Both the position numbers and the translations under genes were made by a program. Source: Paenibacillus cisolokensis (GTDB taxonomy: Bacteria > Bacillota > Bacilli > Paenibacillales > Paenibacillaceae). Taken from it: a stretch of 55,627 bases of DNA. The first letter of the stretch is position 1, and every line of letters begins with the position of its first letter. The stretch is from NCBI RefSeq assembly GCF_018403665.1, contig NZ_BOVJ01000073.1, positions 1 to 55,627 on the forward strand, given 5' to 3'. Positions 1 to 9,091 of the stretch are shown here, piece after piece. Under the pieces are notes generated by a model that worked only from the letters and a program-made list of their open reading frames with translations, did not search any database and was not told where the DNA came from.

Positions 1-97
1 GACCTCCTTCGACTCTACACCGTGGAACGCAGGACAACACAACCTGCGGTGGGAAGGAGCCCTGCTTTGTTCAAGTTTCTTGAGGAGGTACGAGTCA

Positions 98-1390
98 GTG
101 AATGCCAAACGGCTAACAACACCAGAGGAAAACGTTCAACAACTCCAAGGGAAACTCGGTCATGCGGCCAAGGAGAACAAGAAGCGAAGATTTCACGCGC
201 TGTACGACAAGGTTTATCGGGTAGACATCTTATGGGAAGCGTGGCGAAGGGTACGAGCCAACGAGGGCTCGGCAGGAGTGGATGGAGAGACGTTGGCAGA
301 CATCGAGAAACAGGGAGAAATGCGTTTTGTGCTTGAATGTCAACGGCTACTGAAAGAAAGGAAGTACCATCCACAACCCGTTAGACACCACTACATCCCG
401 AAGAAAGATGGCAAACTGCGACCGCTGGGGATCCCGACGGTGAGAGACCGCGTCATCCAGATGGCGACCAAACTCGTCATGGAACCCATTTTCGAGGCGG
501 ATTTTCAGGACACGTCTTTCGGTTTTCGGCCTAAGCGGAGCGCGAAACAGGCGTTGGAGCCAATCCGGAAAGCATGCAACCGCAAAGGAAATTGGGTGGT
601 CGACGTCGACATCCAAGGCTACTTCGACAACATCAATCAGGAGAAACTGATGAAGCTGATCGAAATGCGGATCAGTGACAGGCGAATCTTGAAGTTGGTG
701 AGGAAGTGGTTAGGTGCGGGAGTGATGGAAGAAGGAAACATCCGACGCTCAGACTTGGGTACACCGCAAGGGGGAGTGATCTCACCACTGCTGGCGAACA
801 TCTACCTGAATTACTTTGATCTTCTGTGGGAACGACATGGCGGTAAGCTTGGGGAACTGACACGTTATGCAGATGATCTGGTGATCATCTGCAAGACGAA
901 GAAGGACGCACAGCGGGCCTATGAACTCATACGAGCGATTATGGAACGCCTGGAATTAACCCTGCACCCCACGAAAACGCGCATCGTTGGACTTTGGACT
1001 GGGGAAGAAGGCTTCGATTTTCTGGGCATGCATCATCGAAAGACGAAGGCCGAAACATCCAAAGGCCAAGTGTACTACACAACCCAGCAGTGGTTGTGCC
1101 GGAAGGCGGAAGAGCGAATACGGGAAGGGGTAAAAGAGCGATTAGCTCCGCCAGGTATGCGACGCCTGAGTTTCGAAGAGCACGTGGAGTACCTGAATCC
1201 AAAGATTCAAGGCTGGCGCAATTACTACTACACAGCTTACAGCCAGAGGAAGATGGCGAAGTTGGATTGGTATATCCGGCAGCGGTTTGCGAAGTGGTAT
1301 GCTAAGAAACACAAACGCAGACGATGGTTGAGTTCGCTGCGCGAAGTGAAGTCTTTGTCTATTCAATATGGACTTAAAACGCTCTTGTAA
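98..1390 (+). CDS. ltrA: Group II intron reverse transcriptase/maturase
   Basis: Multifunctional intron-encoded protein that helps the intron RNA fold and splice and copies it into DNA at a target. Visible blocks: N-terminal RT0/RT1 region with KKDGKLRPLGIPTVRDR (about residue 100-118), the fingers motif FGFRPKRSA, GTPQGGVISPLLANIYL, and the catalytic YADD at about residue 257-260. The C-terminal maturase (GIIM/X) domain contains IQGWRNYY near residue 365. No zinc-finger HNH endonuclease follows, and the protein ends soon after the maturase domain. I chose GTG at 98 because AGGAGGT (83-89) lies 8 bases upstream; an in-frame TTG at 80 overlaps that site. Reading frame is intact over about 430 residues, so this intron may be active. 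Confidence 0.9.
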   Translation: MNAKRLTTPEENVQQLQGKLGHAAKENKKRRFHALYDKVYRVDILWEAWRRVRANEGSAGVDGETLADIEKQGEMRFVLECQRLLKERKYHPQPVRHHYIPKKDGKLRPLGIPTVRDRVIQMATKLVMEPIFEADFQDTSFGFRPKRSAKQALEPIRKACNRKGNWVVDVDIQGYFDNINQEKLMKLIEMRISDRRILKLVRKWLGAGVMEEGNIRRSDLGTPQGGVISPLLANIYLNYFDLLWERHGGKLGELTRYADDLVIICKTKKDAQRAYELIRAIMERLELTLHPTKTRIVGLWTGEEGFDFLGMHHRKTKAETSKGQVYYTTQQWLCRKAEERIREGVKERLAPPGMRRLSFEEHVEYLNPKIQGWRNYYYTAYSQRKMAKLDWYIRQRFAKWYAKKHKRRRWLSSLREVKSLSIQYGLKTLL

Positions 1391-1418
1391 TCTGCATGCT
1401 CATGATGACGAACATCGG

Positions 1419-1491
1419 AAAGCCGTATGAGGGAAAACCTCACGTACGGTTTGATGAGAAGGGGCTGGGCCCCGCCCAGCCTTTCACTCTA
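1419..1491 (+). ncRNA. Group II intron domains V and VI
   Basis: Bases 1421-1450 form the domain V hairpin: AGCCGTA pairs with TACGGTT around an inner GAGG/CCTC stem capped by a GAAA-type loop. This is the catalytic core of the ribozyme. It is followed by a GC-rich hairpin, GGCTGGGC (1463-1470) with GCCCAGCC (1474-1481), in the position of domain VI. The exact 3' splice site is uncertain by a few bases around 1485-1492. Confidence 0.8.
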
Positions 1492-2218
1492 GCCCGGCAT
1501 GGGTGCCGTGCTTTAGGGGAAAGTCCCAAGCTGGCGCTGGCGATCACCTACCGTTAGCCAAAAGTAAGGGTGTCCATCGTGAGGTGGAATCTGAAGGGAG
1601 CTGGAGGCAAACACTCGATCTGAGATACACGAATCCAATGTGAGGCTAGTACAGTCGGATGAGTCTGCGAAACAAGGCGAAGTCCGAAGCCGCCAAGGGC
1701 TGTATGAGTATATTGGACAGGTGCATGGATGAAAGTACGCATCCTTATCCGGGGAGGCCTGCATGGCACGCCATCTGAGGATGGTAACCAAGGCCGTAAG
1801 GTTTTGCTGAGCGTGCAGGAGTCAGCAGAGGTCATAGTGCGTGAGTAAGGGACGCCTGAAAAAGGGAAGGGCCAAACGTCAACTCAGGGATGGATCAGAC
1901 GTTTTCGAGAACGACGCGTTGAAGCAGAATTCCTATGGAACTCCTTCAGGGAAGTACGGGTGAAGCCCAGAGGACCTTGAAGTGATGGTTAAGCGTCGTC
2001 CGGCAAACTCCGAGCCCCATGAGTACTGGCCGCTTATACGACAACAATTATTAGAAGGGGCCTATCAAACGGCACCAGTCCGAAGGGTCGAAATCCCGAA
2101 ACCCGACGGCGTTGTCAGATTATTTGGCATTTCGACTGTGGTAGATCGCTTTATCCAACAGGCTCTTCTCCAAGTGCTTACTCCTATCTTTGAAGCACAT
2201 TTTGTCAATGACAATTGA
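1492..2218 (+). mobile_element. Second group II intron, truncated (domain I-IV remnant)
   Basis: Bases 1530-1840 match the familiar domain I-III text of bacterial group II introns: a stretch around GTGGAATCTGAAGG and AGCTGGAGGCAAA (1580-1612), ACACGAAT, CGAAGTCC, and the run GTCAGCAGAGGTCATAGT (1821-1838) that normally precedes the intron ORF. The first domain I segment is missing because the other intron abuts it at about 1491. The 3' half of the ORF and domains V-VI are absent. The arrangement could be an intron inserted in an intron (5' half would lie before base 1) or a rearranged junction. Confidence 0.75.
1841..2218 (+). pseudogene. N-terminal fragment of a group II intron RT, broken
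   Basis: A GTG at 1841 opens a typical start of LtrA-type proteins (about 40 codons beginning VSKGRLKKGRAKRQ) that hits TGA at 1961-1963. RT domain sequence resumes in another phase at 1982, with PVRRVEIPKPDGVVRLFGI and DRFIQQALLQVLTPIFEAHF, the standard RT1-RT2 block. The region between them (normally about 50-60 residues) is shortened, and everything after RT2, including the YADD core and maturase domain, is lost. It cannot make a working RT. Confidence 0.8.
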
Positions 2219-2327
2219 AACCGATCGGGAAGATATAAAGCGGCTTTTTGCTCCGGTTGCACCGGGAATTAAGCTGCGAATTCAAGCATTAAGAGAAGTA
2301 CATGAGGTAGGGATAACTAGGGCTTGC
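2208..2327 (+). pseudogene. Possible fragment of a radical SAM (SPL-like) protein
   Basis: About 39 codons beginning with ATG at 2208 read ETDREDIKRLFAPVAPGIK followed by RIQALREVHEVGI. This resembles the segment in SPL-type radical SAM proteins where a Thr/Asp-Arg motif is followed by a rule for arm-swapping helices (pattern: LF-P-AP-----R--AL--L-EAGI). It is cut off at the left end of the IS5-like element at 2318-2333. No CxxxCxxC cluster remains. Family assignment is from recall of the pattern only. Confidence 0.35.
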
Positions 2328-4106
2328 TGAACGATTCTTTACCAGAAGCACGGGGTCGGGCGTCTACGAGATAGCAACGAAAAAATGAAGCAAAAAAGAA
2401 CGCGAAGCCTGCGCTCCAGGTTCATCACCAGAAGTTGCAGCGTAATCACGGATTCACTTGTCTTTGCGAGGCGTGCTCGAATACAGCCAAGCCCGTACTT
2501 GCGCTTGCCTTCGCCGAACTTGCCTTCTATTGCGTTTCGTTCTCCGGTATCCAGTTTGGCAACTTGCCTTTCTTCGCTTGTCGAACCGTTTTTCGGCTTG
2601 CGTCCCAGTGCTGGTCCACTGAGCCGAATCCCATGCTGTTTGCAGAAGCTCCGGTTTTCGCGCGTGCGGCAGATCTGATCTGCTTGGACAACAGCCGGAT
2701 AGAATCCCATGCGGCTGCGATACTTCTCGATCACGTCAATAAGCGTCGTGCTCTCGTTGAAGTTATCCCAAGAAAGCCGATCAAGGAACGCGTAGCCCTT
2801 CGTCATGCTTACAGCGATCTTGGCTCCGAACTCGACTCGCGCCTTGGCTTTCCCGCGCACGATCGGCCTGACATGCGGTTGATGGATGCTCACGATGCGG
2901 TCTTCTATCTGGTGGGAACGCTCGTTGTACATGTGAAGCTGCTGACGATACAGTTCGTGAATCACCAACAGGTCGCGATAGGCTTTGCGGCTAAGCAGCG
3001 TGAGCGGTTGCGTCTTGGCTTGCTCGGCGATAATGGAGAGATTCCGTCCAACGTAACCAAGCTGCCTCCTGATCGCTTTGCGAATCACTTTCGGCCCCGG
3101 CCTGCGCTGTTTGGACACCGCCAGAAACTGCTTGCGTGCCTTTTCACGATAGGTGCGCGGTTTTGCCGTTTGTCCGATGACCGGTTCGTGCAGCGTATCG
3201 ATGATCGCTTCCAGCTTTTCCCGCGCTTCATTCAGCAGATTCAGATCGGTCGGATACGCCACATCCGCCGGGGGGCAGGTGGCGTCCACCAGCACAGTTC
3301 CTTGATTCGGCCGCTCCGGGGCTTCCAATTCCGCGTCTGATTCCGGATGCGCTTCGCAAACAAGGTTATTCGTTTCAGGAACTGCTGACTCTGCAGCCAT
3401 CGACTCCGCGGGAGACGCTGCTTCTGACGATGCGACTTGCGATTGTGCAAACATGGTTTGCTGCTCGACTTCTTCATCAGAGACGCGCTTCTTCGAGCGC
3501 TTCACTTGGCCTTTACCGCCGCCGGCCGCGCTGTTGCTGTCATCATCGTCTTTCGTTTCCTTCGCACCCTCGGTGGCGACGATTTCATTCAACTCGGCCA
3601 GCACGTCCGTCAGTCGCTTGCGGAAATGCGTCATCATGGAATGATGGAACGGAGGCTTCATGACGAACCCAGACAGACCAATGAAGTATTGCATGTAAGG
3701 ATTTTCGCTGATCGACTCCAACGTTTCTCTGTCGGTCAACTGCATTCGCTCTTGGATGATGAGCGCGCCAAGCCCCATCCGCAGGCTGATCGTTTGCTGT
3801 CCGCGAAAGGAATCTTTGAAAAATTGACCGTACTTTTTCTCAGCCTCAGCCCACGGCACCAACCGCGCCAGCTGAACCCAGCGGTTGTCCTCGTCCAGCT
3901 TTCCTCCGAAGGGAAGAAAGAAGTCTCCAGGCAGGATCAATTGATTGTCGAGGTGCGCGGTCGGCTTAAACATATTTCGTCACTCCAGCTGCAAGGATAT
4001 TAGGCGGTCTTCGTGCATTTCCTTTGCATATGATTTCGACAAATGGGCCTTAGAATCCTTGTTGTTATGCAGGTTTTGTCGGTTTTTCCAAGCGTTCAGC
4101 AAGCCC
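2320..4106 (-). mobile_element. IS5/IS1182-like insertion sequence, complete
   Basis: A transposase gene on the minus strand is bounded by perfect inverted ends: TAGGGCTTGCTGAACG at 2318-2333 and its reverse complement at 4093-4108. Outside the GGGCTTGC ends both sides carry TA (CTA on the left, TAA on the right), so a short TA-type target duplication is possible. The two flanks belong to different decayed genes (radical SAM-like fragment on the left, IS256 transposase on the right), so the element may mark a deletion or recombination junction rather than a simple insertion. Confidence 0.8.
2339..3973 (-). CDS. IS5/IS1182-family DDE transposase
   Basis: 544-residue transposase. The N-terminal half carries the DUF772/InsH-type DNA-binding region (ISENPYMQYFIGLSGF, PFHHSMMTHFRKRL at about residues 85-125). 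A low-complexity acidic/Ala-rich insert follows. The catalytic acidic residues are visible as VLVDATCPPADVAYPTDL (first Asp, about residue 228), VVQADQICRTREN (second Asp, about 430) and the final Glu in GERNAIEGKFGEGKRKYGL (about 490). ATG at 3973 is preceded by GGAGTG on the minus strand. The frame is intact and both inverted ends are present, so it may be mobile. Confidence 0.9.
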   Translation of the reverse strand: MFKPTAHLDNQLILPGDFFLPFGGKLDEDNRWVQLARLVPWAEAEKKYGQFFKDSFRGQQTISLRMGLGALIIQERMQLTDRETLESISENPYMQYFIGLSGFVMKPPFHHSMMTHFRKRLTDVLAELNEIVATEGAKETKDDDDSNSAAGGGKGQVKRSKKRVSDEEVEQQTMFAQSQVASSEAASPAESMAAESAVPETNNLVCEAHPESDAELEAPERPNQGTVLVDATCPPADVAYPTDLNLLNEAREKLEAIIDTLHEPVIGQTAKPRTYREKARKQFLAVSKQRRPGPKVIRKAIRRQLGYVGRNLSIIAEQAKTQPLTLLSRKAYRDLLVIHELYRQQLHMYNERSHQIEDRIVSIHQPHVRPIVRGKAKARVEFGAKIAVSMTKGYAFLDRLSWDNFNESTTLIDVIEKYRSRMGFYPAVVQADQICRTRENRSFCKQHGIRLSGPALGRKPKNGSTSEERQVAKLDTGERNAIEGKFGEGKRKYGLGCIRARLAKTSESVITLQLLVMNLERRLRVLFCFIFSLLSRRRPTPCFW

Positions 4107-4108
4107 TA

Positions 4109-5276
4109 AGTATAAACGATTCCGACTTTATGGAGCAACTAGCAAATACCGTTTTGCTGTTTATTAAGGACAAACTTGAACTGATCATGCGAGAAGAACT
4201 CAGTAACTACCTGACCGTCGAGAATCCGGAAACGAAGAATACTCGGAACGGCTTTTACTCCAGAACATTAGAGACGCAGTTCGGCAAGATTAATGACCTT
4301 CGAGTTCCACGCGATCGGCAAGGTGAGTTTCGAACCGAACTTTTCAAACCGTATCAACGTCGTGACGGGTGGCTGGAGGAAGCCGTTATCCGCATGTACA
4401 AAGGCGGAATGAGCACGCGAGATGTTGCGGATTTCATTGAATGCATCATTGGTAAGCACTATTCACCGACTACCGTCAGCAACATCACCAATACGGTTTT
4501 ACAAGACGTTCACGCCTGGCAAGAACGTCCTCTAAAGAAACGGTATTCCGTGTTGTATATCGACGGCATTCATTTCAGTCTCCTCCGGGATAGCGTGGCC
4601 ACAGAAGTCATTTAAGTAGCAATGGCGATCGATGAAGATGGCTACCGTCAAATCATTGGCTTCCTTGTTGGAGGCAATGAGAGTGCGCACGGGTGGAAAG
4701 AGTTTCTGCAAGATACGTACCGGCGCGGAGCAACCGACATTCTCCTGGGCGTTTTCGATGGTCTTCCAGGACTCGAAGAGGCCTTTCACAGCGTGTATCC
4801 GAAAGCCAACGTCCAGCGCTGTATTGTCCACAAGATGCGTAAACACGTTCCCTAAAATTCGAGTCAAGGACAAAGCAGAGTTTCTCGGCGATCTGAAAGA
4901 AGTGTATAGTGCGCCATGCTACGAGGATGCCGTACGTCAGTTTCATGCTGTGGAATTGAAGTGGTTGAGACAGTATCCCCGTGAGCTTGCTTCTTGGCGT
5001 GCAGATCTTCCGGTGTTGTTGACATTTTACAAATACCCCCAAGACATTTGGCAAGCCATCTATACCACGAATGCGATTGAAAGGACGGTGAAAGAAATCC
5101 GCAAACGACTGTATCCGATGAACAGCGTGCCGAACATCGACGCTGCTGAAAAGATCGCCTACCTCGTCGCTTCTGATTATAATGAGCGGTGGAGTAAACG
5201 CATCATACGAGGATTCGGCATGGAAACGACAAAGGATGCATTTGAGAAAATGTATCGCGAAAGGTACGGAGAATAA
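4109..5276 (+). pseudogene. IS256-family transposase, interrupted
   Basis: Mutator-type (IS256) transposase. The frame that starts near 4109 gives the N-terminal and first catalytic region: ELFKPYQRRDGWLEEAVI, MYKGGMSTRDVADFIE, and VLYIDGIHFSLLRD with the first catalytic Asp. A TAA at 4613-4615 interrupts the frame, which then continues (DEDGYRQIIGFLVGGNES) to a shift near 4853. The last part is read in another phase and carries the conserved IYTTNAIERTVKEIRKRL block with the catalytic Glu, ending at 5276. One nonsense change and one frameshift make it non-functional as written. Confidence 0.85.
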
Positions 5277-5368
5277 ACAGCTCCCGCGCCTTCGCTTGGG
5301 CTACGTCCCACCAAACAGTTCATAGAGAGTCCCTATACTTCAAATACACAAACTTCTTGACGGTACCA
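4109..5368 (+). mobile_element. Decayed IS256-family element
   Basis: Transposase remains run from the right inverted end of the IS5-like element to 5276. Downstream at 5345-5368 the text ACACAAACTTCTTGACGGT resembles the right end of IS256-type elements. The matching left end is not present before 4109, so the element lost its left side at the IS5-like junction. Confidence 0.65.
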
Positions 5369-5838
5369 CTTAATTGACTTTGAAGAACAAGTTCGTCTCC
5401 TAATGTACGATACATTTGCCCGCATGGTGGGGGACGTTTTCACATCGATGAAATCGTGTCATCGTCAAACAGAAACAAAGCGAGGGCTGGACGGTTGAAC
5501 GAAGCGATGAAAGGGAAATTCAATTTACTTTTGGTGTGGTGAGGTTCACCCATACCCTTATGTATGATTCTGAAGGGAACCCCCATTATCCATTCTATGA
5601 GTGGATTGGATTCAAAGCATATGACCGGAGAAGTCCCTTTGTGGATGTGAAAGTGGCTGAAATGGCTGCGGAAACCACCTATCGTGAACTCGCCCATATC
5701 CTCAACGAGTGGACAGCTGTCAGCATCAGTCATACGACCGTAGGAAATATTGTAAAGAAGGTCGGGAAATCACAAAAAGAGGCGGACGCTGTCTCCTGTC
5801 CCATAGTGACATTATTACAGAACAGCATCAAATTTTAA
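5369..5838 (+). pseudogene. ISLre2-family transposase fragment (UPF0236)
   Basis: Starts with DFEEQVRLLMYDTFARMVG and, after a phase change near 5455, continues SEGWTVERSDEREIQFTFG, RFTHTLMYDSEGNPHYPFY and TYRELAHILNEWTAVSISH, the N-terminal half of ISLre2 transposases. The match ends at about KEADA (5790); the catalytic C-terminal half is absent and replaced by unrelated text leading into the promoter of the iron operon. Confidence 0.75.
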
Positions 5839-5846
5839 ATAAGTGC

Positions 5847-5901
5847 TTGAAAAATCCTCCTTTCTTTATTACAATTCTAATTGATAATGAGTATCAATAT
5901 C
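5847..5901 (+). promoter_or_regulatory. Promoter with Fur box before the siderophore importer
   Basis: TTGAAA (5847-5852), 17-base spacer, TACAAT (5870-5875) forms a good vegetative promoter. Immediately downstream, GATAATGAGTATCAATATC (5883-5901) matches 16 of 19 positions of the classical Fur box, and TGATAATGAGTATCA (5882-5896) matches 14 of 15 of the 7-1-7 form. Fur bound here would sit over the start site and block transcription when iron is plentiful. Confidence 0.85.
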
Positions 5902-5933
5902 ATTTATAATAAGCAATAGGGAGAAGGAAAATT

Positions 5934-6947
5934 ATGTTGAAATTTTTCAAAACATTCCTAAGTATGTTCCTTATTTTGATGATCGCAGCATTGGCCGGAT
6001 GCGCAGCCGGCGGACCGGCAAAAGGGACTTCCGATACCGGCAGTCAGGCTGGCGCAACCGTTGATTCGAATCAAGCGAAAAGCGGCGGAACGGACGCGGC
6101 TGGGGAAGAGATCCGGGTCGTCAAGCACGCCATGGGCGAAACGGTGATCAAAGGAACGCCTAAAAGGATCATAACCTTGTTCCAGGGCGCCACTGATGTG
6201 GCCGTTTCGCTTGGAGTGAAGCCGGTCGGCGTGGTGGAATCCTGGGTGCAGCAGCCTATCTACGAATATTTGCGGGCCGATCTGGAGGGTGTAGCGATCG
6301 TCGGTCAAGAGACGCAGCCGAATCTGGAAGAGATACATAAACTTCAGCCTGATCTGATCATTGCCACGAAGACGCGGCACGAGGATATTTACGAACAGTT
6401 GTCGCAAATCGCGCCGACGGTTGTGACGGAAACGCTTTTTGACTGGAAAGAAACGCTGAAGACGTCAGGTGAGGCGTTGAATCTCAAGGACAAATCCGAT
6501 CAGTTGCTCGCCGATTGGGATGCGAGAGTAGCCGACTTCAAGCAGAAGATGGGCGACCGGTTGCCGATCGAGGTAACGATCACCAATTTCAGAGCGGATC
6601 AGGTACGGATTTTCTATATGGGCTACGCGGGGAAAATTCTCAAAGAGCTTGGTTTTACAAGACCTCCCGGACATGATCAAGACATCTGGGGCGTTCGACT
6701 CGCTTCCAAAGAGAGCATCCCGGATATGAATGCCGACATGATCTTCAACTTCAATTCCGGCACCGATACCGAAGCGATTCAGAAAAACTATGAGGAATGG
6801 ACGAAGAGCAAGCTATGGGCCAATCTGGACGCAGTTAAGAACGGCAAGCTCGTTCAGGTGGACGAAGTGGTGTGGAACAGCGCCGGCGGCTACAAGACGG
6901 CCAACATGCTGCTCGACGATCTGTACGAATATTTCGAGCTGAATTAA
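5934..6947 (+). CDS. Iron-siderophore ABC transporter substrate-binding lipoprotein
   Basis: 337-residue extracellular receptor that captures a ferric siderophore and hands it to the FecCD-type permeases encoded next. A hydrophobic signal ends in a lipobox, LAGC (Cys about residue 22), followed by a Gly/Ser-rich linker. The mature part is a class III (PF01497) binding protein: PKRIITLFQGATDVAVSLGV, then LQPDLIIATKTRHEDIYEQL and the C-terminal lobe. It is closest in feel to the ferric citrate/hydroxamate group (YfmC, FecB-like). It lies directly behind a Fur box, and a GGGAGAAGG ribosome site precedes the ATG. A hairpin terminator separates it from the permease genes, which usually raises receptor level over permease. 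Confidence 0.9.
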   Translation: MLKFFKTFLSMFLILMIAALAGCAAGGPAKGTSDTGSQAGATVDSNQAKSGGTDAAGEEIRVVKHAMGETVIKGTPKRIITLFQGATDVAVSLGVKPVGVVESWVQQPIYEYLRADLEGVAIVGQETQPNLEEIHKLQPDLIIATKTRHEDIYEQLSQIAPTVVTETLFDWKETLKTSGEALNLKDKSDQLLADWDARVADFKQKMGDRLPIEVTITNFRADQVRIFYMGYAGKILKELGFTRPPGHDQDIWGVRLASKESIPDMNADMIFNFNSGTDTEAIQKNYEEWTKSKLWANLDAVKNGKLVQVDEVVWNSAGGYKTANMLLDDLYEYFELN

Positions 6948-6962
6948 CCGCAAGCGGGAAGG

Positions 6963-6988
6963 GCCTGCCTTGGACAGGCAGGCTTTTT
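6963..6988 (+). terminator. Intra-operon terminator/attenuator after the receptor gene
   Basis: GCCTGCCT (6963-6970) pairs perfectly with AGGCAGGC (6976-6983) and is followed by five T. It sits 38 bases before the first permease gene, so partial read-through is likely needed for permease expression. Confidence 0.8.
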
Positions 6989-7025
6989 GCCATATTTTAA
7001 ATGACGAAGACGAAAGAGTGAGGGA

Positions 7026-8039
7026 ATGTTTCCGCTGTTTGTACGGGAGAAATCGAAGCTGTTGGGGCTGGCGGCGCTGCTCGTTCTGCTTGTTGCGTCA
7101 TGTGCCGCCAGCATGATCTTCGGCCGCACGGAAATTACGATTTCCACGGCGGTGGAGGCGTTCAGGAATTACGACGAAGAATCCGTCGAGCATATCGTAC
7201 TGCATACCGAGCGGCTGCCGCGGACGGTTATTGCTGCCGTCGTAGGGGCCGGCCTGGCGGTTGCCGGAGCGCTCATGCAGGCATTGACCCGCAATTCACT
7301 GGCGTCGCCGAGTGTGTTCGGGATTAACGCCGGAGCGATTTTTTTCATCGTGCTGGCGGTCGTGCTGCTGTCGGTGTCCTCGTTAAAGGCGATGATGTGG
7401 TTCGGCTTTGCCGGAGCGGCGATTGCGGCGGTGATCGTCTATGCGCTCGGCTCCATCGGGCGGGACGGCTTAACACCGATTAAGATCGTGCTGGCGGGCA
7501 CGGCGATTACGGCTTTGTTCTCATCCTTCACGCAGGCCGTGCTCGTTCTGGACGGGGCGGGGCTGGAGAATGTGCTGTTCTGGCTGGCCGGCTCCGTCAG
7601 CGGGCGGACGCTGGAAATGCTTTATCCGGTTCTGCCATATATGGCTTTGGCGGTGCTAACCGCTCTCTTCATGGGCCGAGCGATCAATCTGATGTTGACC
7701 GGCGATGATATTGCCAGAGGCATGGGACAGAACGTGATGCTGGTCAAAACGCTGATGGGGGCCGTCATTGTGCTTCTTGCCGGAGGCTCGGTGGCCGTTG
7801 CCGGATCGATCGGTCTCGTCGGACTCATCGTACCCCATATGATGCGCGCCCTGGTCGGGAACGACTATCGTTGGCTCATTCCTTACTCGCTTGCAGGGGG
7901 AGCGGTGCTGCTGCTATGGTCCGATGTAGCCGCCCGGTTGGTCATCCTGCCGGACGAGCTTCCGCTTGGCATCGTGACCGCCTTGCTTGGCGGGCCGTTC
8001 TTCATCTATATCGCCCGCAAGGGGGTGGCGAAGATATGA
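7026..8039 (+). CDS. FecCD-family siderophore ABC permease (subunit 1)
   Basis: 337 residues, highly hydrophobic, with the FecCD signature: RLPRTVIAAVVGAGLAVAGA, MQALTRNSLASPSVFGINAG, and GLVGLIVPHMMRAL near the C-terminus, where the coupling helix contacts the ATPase. It should have about nine or ten membrane helices and form a heterodimer with the next protein. ATG at 7026 follows GAGTGAGGG. The stop overlaps the next ATG (ATGA at 8036-8039), indicating translational coupling. Confidence 0.9.
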   Translation: MFPLFVREKSKLLGLAALLVLLVASCAASMIFGRTEITISTAVEAFRNYDEESVEHIVLHTERLPRTVIAAVVGAGLAVAGALMQALTRNSLASPSVFGINAGAIFFIVLAVVLLSVSSLKAMMWFGFAGAAIAAVIVYALGSIGRDGLTPIKIVLAGTAITALFSSFTQAVLVLDGAGLENVLFWLAGSVSGRTLEMLYPVLPYMALAVLTALFMGRAINLMLTGDDIARGMGQNVMLVKTLMGAVIVLLAGGSVAVAGSIGLVGLIVPHMMRALVGNDYRWLIPYSLAGGAVLLLWSDVAARLVILPDELPLGIVTALLGGPFFIYIARKGVAKI

Positions 8040-9077
8040 AGGAAACGATTATGGTTCGCAGCAAAAAGATACCGTATCTTTCCTGATCGAGCGCAAGGCG
8101 GCGCTCGCCATTGCCGTGCTGGCCGTCCTGGTTCTGCTCGCCGCTGTGGCCGGACCAAGCCTGGGCAGCGACATCCTGTCTCCGCTGGAAGTGCTCCGGA
8201 CGATCCTGGGGCTAAATGCCGGGGAGCATGATTTCGTTGTGCTCACGCTGAGACTGCGCGGGTGCTGCTGTCCCTGCTTGTCGGCGCGGCGCTGGGCATG
8301 TCCGGCGCCATCCTGCAGGGGGTTATCCGCAACCCGCTTGCATCTCCGGATGTCATCGGCATCACCGGAGGCGCGGCGGTGGCGGCGGTCGGTTTCGTCT
8401 CGCTGCTGGGAGGCGCGCTCAGCATCAAGCTGCTGCCGGCGTTCGCGGTTGCCGGCGCCATTACGACTTCGATGGTCATTTACGCGCTGGCCTGGAAAGA
8501 GGGGGTCACGCCGATTCGCCTGGTGTTGATCGGGATTGGCATATCGGCCATCACCGGCGCCGGCACCATGTTTATGCTGATCCTGAGCCCGTTCTACACC
8601 GCCGGGCAAGCCTACATTTGGCTAACCGGCAGCGTGTACGGCGCTTCCTGGGCGGATGTTTATACCATTCTGCCGGTGATCGTGCTTATCGTGCCGCTGG
8701 CCCTTTGGCTTGCGCGCAGCCTGAATGCGCAGGCGTTCGGCGACGACCTGGCCGCCGGGCTTGGCGTTGCCGTTCAGCGCCATCGTCTGGCATTGCTATT
8801 ATGCAGCGTGCTGCTTGCCGGATTTGCGGTATCCGTGGTCGGCACCCTCGGATTCGTCGGCCTGATCGCACCGCATATCGCTAGAAAGCTGGCGGGCCGC
8901 ATGTTCGGCAGCGTGCTGCTCGTGTCGGCGCTGCTCGGGGCTCTGCTTGTGTTCAGCGCCGATTTGATCGGACGGACCGCGTTTTTGCCGCTGGATGTTC
9001 CGGCCGGGGTGTTCACGGCGGGAGTGGGCGCGCCTTTCTTCTTGTACTTGCTGTTTAAGAACAGAAACCAAAATTGA
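8036..9077 (+). CDS. FecCD-family siderophore ABC permease (subunit 2), two apparent frameshifts
   Basis: Second membrane subunit of the importer. The start overlaps the previous stop. The reading needs two single-base corrections: near 8079-8081 (TTT where TTTT restores [11 protein letters not shown]) and near 8256 (one C short, restoring [19 protein letters not shown]). The rest is continuous to 9077 and carries the expected [19 protein letters not shown] and [19 protein letters not shown] motifs. Because both losses are single bases in otherwise perfect family sequence, sequencing error is more likely than decay. Confidence 0.85.
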
Positions 9078-9091
9078 ATAGGGGGAGAACC

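Larger units (their letters stand above)
1..1491 (+). mobile_element. Group II intron with endonuclease-less RT (5' end outside window)
   Basis: The element is recognised by its RT/maturase ORF followed 30 bases later by a typical group II domain V hairpin and a domain VI hairpin. The usual 5' boundary (GUGYG) is not visible, so the 5' end lies before base 1. The 3' end is placed near base 1491, after domain VI. The ORF has RT and maturase domains but no HNH endonuclease domain, as in group IIC and related introns, which use nicked or single-stranded targets, often beside hairpins. Sequence directly downstream is the interior of a different group II intron. Confidence 0.85.

Noticed and set aside
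2435..3340. Plus-strand frame of 301 codons
   Set aside because: It is the mirror of the IS5-like transposase gene; composition and motifs belong to the minus strand.
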